Shown here one piece after another: positions 19,402 to 31,900 of a stretch of 64,000 nucleotides of DNA. Source of the stretch: Siphonodentalium dalli. Lineage: Eukaryota; Mollusca; Scaphopoda; Gadilida; Siphonodentaliidae. A program made the translations under genes and the position numbers. Every line of letters begins with the position of its first letter. Within the stretch, counting starts at the first letter, position 1. The stretch spans positions 199,786,052 to 199,850,051 of the forward strand of contig CP136067.1 of the NCBI GenBank assembly GCA_032622095.1, given 5' to 3'. Below the pieces are notes generated by a model, which saw nothing but the letters and a program-made list of their open reading frames with translations, did no database searches and was not told the origin of the DNA.

Positions 19402-19852
19402 CAAGTTGAGTATATGGTGCCTGTCATTTGCAGAATTAGGTCCCCAGAGGGTGAAGTTAGTGATGCTATCCCATACAGCGGGCTAGCAACATCTAATTCA
19501 CCCTCTTGGGACCTCATTCTGCATCGCCTCATCTGATATGGGCGAAATAGACTCAGATTTAAGTTTACAAATGGTGAATATTGTTATGTGCACCCATTGG
19601 GAACCTTGATTAAGCAATGTGTCGTCTGCCAATTTGGTAATATAGAGAAACTTAACTAACAAAGAAATAGAATCTATGTGAAGAATTTCTATAGAAATTT
19701 AATAATAAAGAAACTTTCCAGAGAATATGAGGCCTAAGCAGAATGAGGTCCCCAGTGGGTGAATTTAGTGATGCTAGCCCACTATGCGGGATAGCATCAT
19801 AAATTCACCCTCTGGGGACCTCATTCTGCAGGCACCTTCTTCTCAGGCATTG
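19402..19852. mobile_element. MITE of the GCAGAATGAGG family overlapping the ATP6V1F stop codon
   Basis: The left end is CAAGTTGAGTATATGGTGCC. The right end as reverse complement is CAATGCCTGAGAAGAAGGTG then CCTGCAGAATGAGG. Hairpins at about 19433-19528 and 19738-19830. Other copies have TCATTT between CTG and GCAGAAT; this right end lacks it. No clear target duplication. Confidence 0.75.
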
Positions 19853-19985
19853 TGAAACAAACCTTGGCACGCCTGAGGATGGAGTCCTTGTTAGAATCAT
19901 AAGGTGCGTTTTTGCTAGGGATCTCTAATACTGCAGGTAGGACACTGGTATGGCTATCTAGTGCATGTCTTATTAACTCAGCTAC
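19821..19985 (-). CDS. ATP6V1F: ATP6V1F terminal exon, ending inside a MITE
   Basis: The acceptor is TTACCTGCAG before 19985. Fifty-four codons plus TGA. Residues 74-118 are family-conserved ([27 protein letters not shown]). Residues 119-127 and the stop (19821-19850) coincide with the right end of the GCAGAATGAGG hairpin MITE at 19402-19852. The stop is the TGA inside GCAGAATGAGG. Confidence 0.9.
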   Translation of the reverse strand, partial: VAELIRHALDSHTSVLPAVLEIPSKNAPYDSNKDSILRRAKVCFTMPEKKVPAE

Positions 19986-22900
19986 CTGCAGGTAAAGATC
20001 AAGAAACCAAAAATTAAGCAAAAATAGGTTATTAAAGGGATACCGTACACTAAATCCAGGCATTTATGGGACCATCTCCTTTTACTCAACAGAATATATG
20101 CAACAAATAAATGAATTTGAGCCATAGATTAGTGCAAAATACACCCATGTGCTCTATGAATGATACAAACAACATGGTAATTATAATGAAAATGAAGTTA
20201 TAACTGGAGTCATAAATTCATTTTCATTATAATTACCATGTTGTTTGTATTGTTCATACAGTAAATAAGAAATGAACAGCGGTTTCAATGTGGTCATTGG
20301 ATTTTGACCGCGAGAAAAAATCAGCATTGCTGATTTTTATCGTGGTCAAAACCCATGACCACGTTGAATCCGCCGTTTATTATTTCTTTTTATATACTTA
20401 CCTCTTTAAAACACTTCTCCAAATATGTCCGTTATTTCGTCAAAAATTTTTTTTCAAATATCTCTGTTATTTCGTTTATAAAAAATAATTTCCTATTTCT
20501 ATATTTTGCCCTATTTCGCTATTTCGCTGTATTTTCCTATATCGATTTTTCGTGCTATTTCGCTGTATTTTCATATTTCGCTTTTTCGTTGTATTTCATA
20601 TTTCGATAATTCGCTATATTTGACATATTATGGGATATCGGATTATATGATAACCAACATTCTGATAGTCAATCGAATATCTCGTGCCACCCGTGCTCGC
20701 GATTAGATGCCACTAGCCACCCAATCGTGAACCTCGATTACATATTGTTTGCTATCAAATCCGTATTGGCTGACTAGATACTCAAGCAGCTGGTAATGTC
20801 CGACAATCCCCGGTGATTTCCGGGACCAATGTGTTCATAAACCTATGAACGACATTGAAAGTGACATCACGTTACGTTCATAGGTTTATGAATGCATTGA
20901 ATAAGGGGGCGTGTCTACCGTAACGCTATGGGGAAATCGGAAGAGATATCAGGTGTATGTAAATATATGAGTGTATTCTGCACTCATACATGGCTCAAAT
21001 TCATTCATATTGTTTTCTGTTAAGTATAAAAGAAGATGGTCCCATAAATGGTCTGATTTACTGTACAGTACCCCTTTAATCCATTTGCTGTAACTAAGAA
21101 TTCTTTGTCCACATTCATAGATACTGCAGTTGAGTTGAAACACTTACATGAAATATCATGCCTTTGGATAGTTTGAGACATTCTTAGAAGAGTACTCTCC
21201 ATCACCTAAATGTGCTCTTGGACCTCAGAAATCCTGGTTGGATATCAGGTGTATGTAAATATATCCTGGTTGGATATCAGGTGTATGTAAATATATCCTG
21301 GTTGGATATCAGGTGTATGTAAATATATCCTGGTTGGATATCAGGTGTATGTAAATATATCCTGGTTGGATATCAGGTGTATGTAAATATATCCTGGTTG
21401 GATATCAGGTGTATGTAAATATATCCTGGTTGGATATCAGGTGTATGTAAATATATCCTGGTTGGATATCAGGTGTATGTAAATATATCCTGGTTGGATA
21501 TCAGGTGTATGTAAATATATCCTGGTTGGATATCCGGTCATACAAAGATACCCACTTGATGCAGAAAAAACAACTAAATATTTTATAATAATAAAAATAA
21601 TAATAATTTATCTTCGGGTGACAGGCATCCTTGTTCTTAACTTCTTAAGGAATATTTTGTTCAATGTGATGAGGAGGCAGAAATTTTTATTTATTATTTA
21701 TTTCAAATTTTCTTTGTGAGAAGGAAGGTACATTAATGCCCTAAGTAATCGACCTCTTAACCACAGCAGAATTATGGGTAACTTTTCAGGATTTAGTCGG
21801 AAATATGGCTTGTTGCCATTCATCGGAAAGCTCTCAGGGAAATATGGCTTGTTGCCATTCATCGGAAAGCTTTCGGGAAGGGTTTCAGGATGAGGCTTTC
21901 CCTGAGAAACAAACTGTTTGTTTATCTGGCTTTACATCTATCTGGTTACAAATAAACTTTTTTAATAATATGCTTTTCCAGAATACTTGTATTCCTGCAG
22001 CGGAAGAATATTTTATTTCTTAATGTCTGCTCTAATTTGTTTTTGTTGTTAACAAGAAAAAAAAGTGGCTGCAGAGACTCCAGATAAGATGGCCGGCAAT
22101 TTTTTTTATATGCATCAGGTCTCTTTGATTGCCGTTATAGTAAAGATGTTGTCATATGCGGTTGTGCTTTCTGCTCGATTTGTTATGCTCATATACAACA
22201 CTTAAAAATTGGCCAAAAATCCGACACCATAATCCAATATGGCCAACAAAAAGCCATTTCCAGATAAACAAAAGATGAATAACGGTAACTCTAGAACGGA
22301 AAACCCGAACTAAACAATGGAATCCTCTATTTAATGTTCTCATAGTAGTGAACATTCATACCATAATTAATTGAGATCCAAGCACTGCTAGTCAAGTAAT
22401 GACATGAACAGACATCGGAATATTTATTGTACATTTAATATGAGAAGACTCACCGTTTGATTAATAAGTATAATGGCAATATCATCTCGTCTAACAAATC
22501 CTCGGAATGTCTCCTCAATTTCATGAATGCTGGTATCTGTGGACATAAAAAAATACCGTAATACATTTACATGTACCAAGACCTGGCAGATATACCAGAT
22601 TTTTTGTAATATTCAATGTTACGTACCGGTATATCTAGTGTTCAGGTTATAATTAACCAGGCTATTCTATTTTATTTGAATAAAATTGCACCCCTTTCAT
22701 CCAAGTCAATTTTAACGCTTGACATTTAACATATATAATGATATACATGAAACCCCTATTATAACAAAAAAGCCATTACATATTTCCTTATATCTCATTA
22801 GTGATGAATAGGTGTGTGCTACACAGGATACTTGGCATCGCACCAACAAAATTACCTCGCGGATTAATACTATTTCGAAAAGCCGCTCATGACACTAACA

Positions 22901-25900
22901 CCAGACATTGCAAAATGATTGCTTTGTTCATTAAAGTTAAATTCTTGTCCAACATTATTGCAAAAACGGAAATGGCCACAAAAACAAAGAATATGTATTT
23001 TGTATGCATTTCTCAGCTTCTTTTAAGGATTTTGAATTGTTAAAAACTAAAAAGGCATAAAGCTCTATTTTTCATGTGATACATATATATAAGATTGTCA
23101 ACTAGTTATGTTGGGATATTAGATTTTATGAAACTCATTTGATAAATTTGATTCACAACTCATCTACGACTCGTTGTGAATCAAATTTATCATAACCCAA
23201 CATAACTCGTTGGAGATCCTCTATATATCATATGGCAATATATGTCATAATATTATGTTATTACGACCACTGGAAATTGGAAACTCTAAAATAGAGATAC
23301 AATTAACAAACTTAAAATGGTTAAAAATAATTATGTTTGATATTGTCCAAACATATTGGACTCAGCAGATCAATTGTCACTTTTTAACATCTAATCAATG
23401 GTATATATTGTGATTCAAACGCTGATGTTTTAGGTTGGCGATTATCGCAATACGATAGGGGAACACTGTGTGCGTAACGTAACTATCGCAAGTATAACGT
23501 ACTCTGAAAACTACTTATCGCCAAATTCATGCTTCAAACATTTTAAACATGTCATCTTCAGGTTCTTTTATTTTATTTTTATGAAAATGAATAATAAATG
23601 GGGTGATAAATATGTATATAACGACAAATAGTATCAAATTGGCCATTTTCCCGTGAAACTCAGGACAGGCAAGCCAGGTACAAAAATTGGTCAAATATGA
23701 GTACGAACGTAAAAGTGTTCTCCTATCGATTTGCGATAATTGCCAACCGATGTTTTACATGACCATGGGAGAGATTAAAATAAGAGTTAAAAAAAAAGTT
23801 AAATATCTAACACTTGGTGGATACTTTTTTATCACACTAAATACTGGATGGAAAATCAAACAATTTCAACCTTATTTAAACTATATATCACAACAATTTC
23901 AACCTTATTTAAACTATATATCACAACAATTTCAACCTTATTTAAACTATATATCACAACAATTTCAACCTTATTTAAACTATATATCACAACAAATTCA
24001 ACCTTATTTAAACTATATATCACAACAATTTCAACCTTATTTAAACTATATATCACAACAATTTCAACCTTATTTAAACTATATATCACAACAATTTCAA
24101 CCTTATTTTTATTTGAAATTTCAAACTATACCGCTATACTTAAAGTAATTGACCACCAATAATGTGGTGTCACCCCGTTAATACAGCGGTACTATACCGC
24201 GATATCCTCCAATACCGCGGTACTGATACCGCTTGTTAATGCGAACAAGTATGTGGGAGTAATTACCTCCCCTCAAAGAGTTCCATGAAAATCACCGCGG
24301 TATTCAAAAAAATTAACGCGGTGCCCGCTAAAAGACCGCAGTATTCAAAAAAAGTAATGCGGTGCCCGCTAAAAGACCGCGGTATCATTATCGCCCAATA
24401 CCGTAACTCCACCGCCGTGACCATCTTGATACCGCTACCGTTTATTACCGGTATCACCGCGGTCATGACCGGGGTATCACCCCGTTTTTCTGGTCAATTA
24501 CTTTGAGAATAGCGGTAGTACCTGGTGGGCCAGGGGTGGGGGGTGTGTGGCGGTTGGGTGGGGTGAAACATTTTGCTTCGACCAGTAATACATGTAGCTC
24601 ACTTTTATCTACAACCAAGTAATTTGGTTCTCTTTTCTTGTTAAGCTCTCCTATTCCCCCAAGAAGGAATCCTGTTACAGTATCCTGTAAATATAAAATA
24701 AACAATGTTTTACTAGTATTCATACAAGCTGACATAATTCAGTGGTCACATGGAGTGTTCACCACTAATGATAAGCACCGGCACAAAATACATGGAAAGC
24801 TCTCGAAGAACCTCAGTAGAGGTTTAGTACAAATACCCGGTATGCAACAAAAGAGTTGCAAATATTTCTGGGTGTGGCTGTGCGGTATTCAGGTCTGGAG
24901 AAATGTGAAAATTAAGCTACAACAGATATTCTAGCTGAATTCAGCTATATATTAATATTAGAAGGTGACCCGACTTCGTCCGGGCTTTGACCTTGAATTG
25001 TCCATTTTGAAGGTCAAGGTCAAGTGGGGTCACGATTTGAACAGTCCAAAACACTGCCCGGACAAAAGTACCCGACAAACGTGCCCGTCGAAATCCATCC
25101 GGTTTTACCCGATTTGACCTTGAATTGATCATTTTGAAGGTCAAGTTCAGATCGGGGTCACGATTTTGAAGGTCAAGGTCAGGTGGGGTCACGATTTGAC
25201 CCGTCCAAAACACTGCCCGGACAAAAGTACCTGTCGAAATCCATCCGGTTTTACCCGATTTGACCTTGAATTGATCATTTTGAAGGTCAAGGTCAGGTCG
25301 GGGTCACGACTCGACCCGTCCAAAACACTCAGTGGACAAAAGTAACCCCACGTATCAAATTTCGTCGAAATCCCATCAAAATTGGCGATATGACCTTGAA
25401 TTGACCCGATTTCAAGGTCAAGGTCACGTCGCACGGGCAATTGAATATGCTTATGAAACTCCCCATACGAAAGTACCCCCACATACCAAGTTTCATCGAA
25501 ATCCCGTGATATTCGGGAGTTTGACCTTGAAATGACCCGATTTCAAGGTCAAGGTCACATCGCACGGGCAACTTAATAGGTTTATGCCACTCCCCGGCCT
25601 TATGTACCCCCACCTACCAAGTTTCATCGAAATCCCGTGATATTCGGGCGTTTGACTTTGAAATTACCCGATTTCAAGGTCAAGGTCACGTCGCACGGGC
25701 AAATTAATAGGACTATGCCCGTTCCCGGCCGAAAATACCCCCACATACCAAGTTTCATCGAAATCGGCTCGGCCGTTTTCGAGTTCATCGCGAACACACA
25801 CACACAAGACAGATCTTCCAAAATATATAATAGATTATGCTCTCAAGCTGGTCAGTTTTACGCAACAAGACAAAATATAAGGAAAATGTGCTTAACCCTT

Positions 25901-28900
25901 TCAGTGCCAGGTCCTATTTTTGTATCAACCCATATACCCTGTGCCAATGCATTCTCTTATATACTGGTATGCGAGTCGACCATAAGTCGCCTCGCATTTA
26001 TGGTCGACTCGCATATATAAGAGAATGCATTGGCCTAACAACTTTTCATCATTTGTTATTATTTTTTACAATTTTTTACAATTTTAATAATATTGTCTTA
26101 TATTCTTTAACAGACTTATTTTGTAGGTTTAGTGCCAGGGAATCTTACGTTTTTCATGGGCATCAAAATTATTACCGGTACTATGAATACTTGGTGATAG
26201 TTTTGAGTTATAACATGCCCCTAAGGTTTTATCCAGTTTGTTTTTAAATTTGCTATAGCATGCTTAAGCATACCCAAAAAAAATTCAACCCAAAAAAATC
26301 TAAAAAAAAATTAAAAAATTTAATAATAATTTTTTTTAGGGCCGATTTTACAGACCGTAAATTAGGGCCGATGAGATCGGCCCCTGGCACTGAAAGGGTT
26401 AACCAATGTCATCATCTAGTTTCTAAATGATTGAATCGGGCATTATTACTTCGACAAAGTGCTGCCACTTCACAGAAAAAGACTAATGCTAATTTTATTT
26501 GAAATGAAACGGTAGTGTTCTGTATGGTCATATTGGGTCATCACTATGCGCCGAGCTATTAATCACTCACTCACGCCAGTGTACCATTACTGGTATGATT
26601 GACTTGATATTCGTACATAATTTAAATGCAACATCTGTTTATTACTTCCAATCTAGGCATACATGTATCTGAATTCTTTTTTCACAAAAAGACTCTTCAA
26701 TCTCATATCCGAACTTTACAATCGTACACGCAGTGCTTCAATTTTGTAAACGCAGGTGCGCAGTTTATTGTTCGCCTGATTTTGGATCCAGTTGCGAAAT
26801 TTTCCTTTGGTGCATCTACATGTAATGGGAAATATAAAGTTATAACCGATGCATGTAAACATTTATATGATAAACTCAAGGAACATTGCTTTGTGCTTTT
26901 TTTATTAAAATAAAACTTCAAGCAAAATAAAAGTGTTCATTGTTCCTTTACTTCAACAAAAAGTTCCTTCCTGGGATCATTTTGTACACCACCGACTCAA
27001 GGGAATATATTCCCTGGCCGACTCCCAAGTGGAATCGCATTGTTACTGATTAGTCATTATAGCGAATACCGATTACTCTTAACTGTTTTGTAAGGACTGG
27101 TGTCTGTTCAATTGTGATTCGGAACTGTCACCACGTACTTACGAGTATTGAGAGTTGACGTCATAATATAATTGATTGTTTTGACAACGTTGTCTCTTTG
27201 ATTTCATTGATGACAGCTTTGATTGTCTGCGACACACATGCATTGAACAGTGCAGGCCATTAGGGGTTAAAAAACACTCCAGTGTATAACCTTTGATGCT
27301 ACCGCTATCCTCAAAGTAATAGACCTGTATAACGGGGAGATACCATGGTAATCACCGTAGCATTACCAGTACAATATGGTATCCACCGCGATATTGACGG
27401 TCACTGCACTGGAGCTACAGTACCATGCGGTTTTAATACAGCAGTCTATTAGCGGTCGTCACACCAGAAGTTGAAAAATTAATACGTGAAAAAGGATCTT
27501 GTTAAAAGTTTCACAGATATAAGATGAATCCCTGCATTTTATTTTCATGCCTGCATGCATAATGGGCAATGCCAATCAATGCGGCCTGACACCAGGCGAT
27601 GGGTGGAGTTCAAAAATTGACAGCAGAAACAATGTCGGCAACTTCAAATTAAGTTACGTGAAGTTCATGGCGTGCTCCATGTACATTTGTATATTTACCC
27701 CCTTTGTACAAATTTTCTATCGAGTGTCTCATGTCCTATACTTAGAATACTATAAACCGATGTATTATCTACATGTACCTCACACATGGAACAGGGCTTG
27801 ACTTAATCTTAGGCACACGGAAAAATTAGTATGCGGAGCGATAAATAACATCAGACCTGCTTAGTATATTGTCCGTAAAAACAACCCGGTATTGCGAACA
27901 GTGACCCCAAGAATCGTGGTATAACAGTGGTACGCGTGGTGTTGAAGCGGTAACCTTACCACAGCATTCGAGGTTACCGAGGTATTACTGGGGTGACACC
28001 ATGTTATAGGGGGTCAATTACTTTAAGTATAGCTGTACCAGTATGACTTCTATGACGATCGTTGTTATCCCAACCCTTACATTGCTGCATTTTATTAGTT
28101 ACTAATTGAGTAAACTTAACCAAGATCGTTGGGGCGGACATCTTTTTGCCTGATACTTTTCAATTTCATGTGTGCGATGGTGCGCAAGAGCAATGATGAG
28201 CCTCAAAATCGAAGGACTGTAGGCTACACACGATTCTGCAACAAAGCATAATTGCTTCTACAATTTTAAGGAGCAGCAGCTCTTTCTCAAAATAAGTACA
28301 CCAGATTCTTTCATTTAATAGAATTTTAATTAAGAGATGGGTATACATTAGGGCTGGGCGATATTGGCCCAAAAAATATCGCGATATTATGGTGACAACA
28401 CCGCGATACACGATATTATCGCGATATTATTTTGGTATATAACAATTGGTACACATGTAAGTACAAACTGTACAATGTACATGTATAATATATGCAATAT
28501 TTCATGAATAAAGTTGCACAATACATCCCTACATTTTATTTACGATTTGTGGGTCATGCGAGGTCGAGTAAATGTGTATTGAACAATTATCAGTAAAAAA
28601 GGGCGCAAAGACTAATAATAGTGTAGGTCTAAAAATAGATGATGAAGTCTGTTTCAACAAACAGAGTATAGCTAAAGACTTTAACCTCTTTTTCTGTAGT
28701 ATAGCTAGTAACCTGGTTGCGAAACTTCCAAAAGCACCTGGTATATTTTGTAAAGAATCCATTATCAGATTCTATAAAGAGAAAATAGGATCAAAACAAT
28801 TTCACATTTCGGTAATATCGGATTCTGAAGTTTTGGAATTACTACAGAATTTAAGTCCATCCAAGGCCACCGGACCTGACCTCATTCCTGCAAGATTTCT

Positions 28901-31900
28901 AAGAGATGGTGCCCATATCCTTGCTTCTCCTCTGACTCATATTATAAATTTATCGATCCATCTGGGCCAGGTCCCAAATGAATTGAAAATGGCCAGGGTT
29001 GTACCCATATACAAGGGTGACAAGACACAGGCTGGAAATTATCGTCCCGTATCAGTGCTAAATTTAGTATCCAAAGTTCTAGAGAAAATCGTTTACAAAC
29101 AAATTGAAACATATCTAACAAATGCAGAACTTCTATATGGCCATCAATCAGGCTTCAGACCTGGTTACTCCACAGATACTTGTCTCCTATATCTCACTGA
29201 CCACATTCGTCAGGAAATGGACAAAGAAAATATGACAGGAATGGTTCTAATTGATCTTCAGAAGGCTTTTGATACCGTCGACCATGAAATTTTACTGTCA
29301 AAACTTAGTGCAATTGGATTTGATAAAAAAAAAATTAAAAAAAATCTCTGACATGGATGGAGTCTTATTTAACAAATAGAATGCAAGCAGTAGATATATA
29401 TGGTACTCTATCCAAATTTGAACGTATCACCTGTGGAGTCCCTCAAGGATCAATCTTAGGCCCCCTTCTTTTTCTACTCTATGTGAACGATGCTAGCCAG
29501 GCTGTGGATTGTCACCTCCTTCTATATGCGGATGACTCTGCCCTTTTGGTTTCAGGTTGTGATGTCCGCGCTATTGAGCAGAGGCTCAGTTCAGAAATGA
29601 ATAAACTGAAATTATGGTTGGTTGACAACAAATTGTCCTTACATTTAGGGAAAACAGAATCAATTCTGTTTGGGTCTGGAAAGAAACTTGTAAAACACTC
29701 TGAACTGAGGGTCTGCTGCGATGGCGTTGACATCGCACCAACTAAATCTGTTAAATATCTAGGGGTGTTCCTCGATCAGAGGCTAAATGGTGAAATGATG
29801 GCAGAGCATTTTCTAAGTAAGGTAAATGCAAAACTGAAATTTTTGTACAGAAAAGCAAACTATCTGAATGAAAAATGCAGAAAACTTCTAATTAATGCTC
29901 TTATTCAATGTCATTTTGACTACTCCAAGTGGTTTTTGGTTCTCTAGTCTGACAGTAAAAACAAAAAAGCGTCTTCAAGCATCTCAAAACAGACTTGTCA
30001 GATTTATCATGAAACTAGATCGCATGACTCATATTGGTTATAATGAATTTAAACATGTTAAATGGCTTCCAGTGAGTGATAGGGTAGACTTCAGAAAAAT
30101 ACTGATGGTACTAAAAATCTCGGAAAAGAAAGCTCCAGCATATCTAGACAATAATTTTATATTAGCTAGTACTCATTGTTCTTATGTAACTCGATCAGGG
30201 ACCCTGAAATACTCATTACCCTCTGTAAAATCCAAGGGCATCCACAGTTTCTATTTTACAGGAGCGAAACTGTGGAATGGTCTAGATAAAGTATACCATA
30301 CTCGTGCCCCTTTTGATCTCAAACACTGGAAATTTTGCATTAAACAACACCTACTAGAGAAATTGATGAAAAGAGAAGAAAATCCATTTGCCTTTTACTA
30401 GGAACAATCTATTTTATCATCTTTTAACTAGAATTTCCTCAATACAGCAGTTCAATTTATATTGTATAAATGTACGATGACAGTATTTGGCCAGTTGCAT
30501 ATATCGTTACTGCTGCCTGTATTTCGGGTTTCCATCTTTCGGTCATGGACAGACCAGTCCAAAGCCGGCCATACATGGCAGTGGTGCGTGTATGCAGGTG
30601 GCGAAGGGCTGTTGAAGTTACATTACTTGCTTTTTGAGTCTTTTGACTTATTTTATTAGCTTTTCCCTCTCCATATAAGTCTCGTTCTGAAATGGCTTTT
30701 ATTTAATTTATATATTTTAAATACTTTTATACATTGTGCTCCGAAGTTTCGAACTTCACTCACTGCCCATGTGCCGAAAGCCACCAGGGACCGCAATGGA
30801 ATTAAGTTCTCGTTTAGAGAACTTTTTGCGTTATCCCTGATGGTCTCAGGTCACATGAGTATTTCTATTTTTATACAGATTTCTGCCACATAATTTACCT
30901 TATCTGACGACAACCTCTATAAAATAAAATGATTTAATTCTTGAGAAAATTGATAAATCCTCTTACGGTATATATCAATTATTTACACAGTCTGAACTCT
31001 AACTGTCTCATCAGAACCCAACATATAACATATTTATATTTAATATATACTATTATAATTATAATATGTATATACTGTTGTGTATTATATTGATTCAACT
31101 TGTAAACATATCCATAATATGTATTCATGTACACATGTATAACCTGAACTATCAAAATAAAATCTAATCTAATCTAATCACCACAGTATATATAATGACC
31201 ACTCGTTTGCCGACGGAGAAAACAATAACTTTGAAATAAAGGGATATAATCATATAACAAGGCCCACGTGAGTTTTCGCATAATTTTTTAGAGTTATATC
31301 CCTTCGACCATAGCGCTCAACACCACACATTAAGCACCGCATTCGGTTTCAAATTTCCATTTTATTTATTCGTGAAGAATTGGTTGTTTGGGAGACTATT
31401 TAAATTATTAGTGGTAATTGGTAGTACCGTGAGACTTCAATGTTCATATACGGCAGCCCTGGGAATTAGCGTCGACAATGGGCAGTGGCGAGGCAAAAGC
31501 CGACGTGAAATGAATTTGCGTCAGCATTTTTTTAGCCGAGGAAAATAAAAATAGAATTTTACGTTTGTTGAAGCGATAGCAATGCCATAATCCGTACGCA
31601 CATGTCCACAAAATCATTTTATTCGCAATTTGCACACATTGACACGAGCAGCTAGTGTGGTCAATATAAAATCTGACATCGTAATCAGTCTCCAAGCAAC
31701 CGGTTACGGTTGATAGAGCAAGCTGCATCAACTTGAAAGGAGGACGTTGTGCCAGTCGCATGCGGTCGACATACATGTAGGAATCTCACAATGTAGCCAA
31801 CTGATGCTAGCGCTTTGATGTTTCCGACGAAGCATATCCAACTTCACAAGCACGTACTCCGATGTTTTAAAACATTTTCGACTGCGTATTTCCGGGAAGT

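Noticed and set aside
23687-24162. Open frames with [11 protein letters not shown] repeats on both strands
   Set aside because: Product of the 33-bp tandem repeat within an ATP6V1F intron.
24941-25821. Several open frames with GQFKV or DLDLEIGS repeats
   Set aside because: They come from the AAGGTCAAGGTCA interspersed repeat read in different frames.
27547-27801. 84-codon open frame
   Set aside because: It lies inside a TA-flanked transposable element and has no recognisable domain.
31444-31776. 110-codon reverse open frame in the right arm of the first hAT element
   Set aside because: No recognisable hAT transposase motifs; likely chance.
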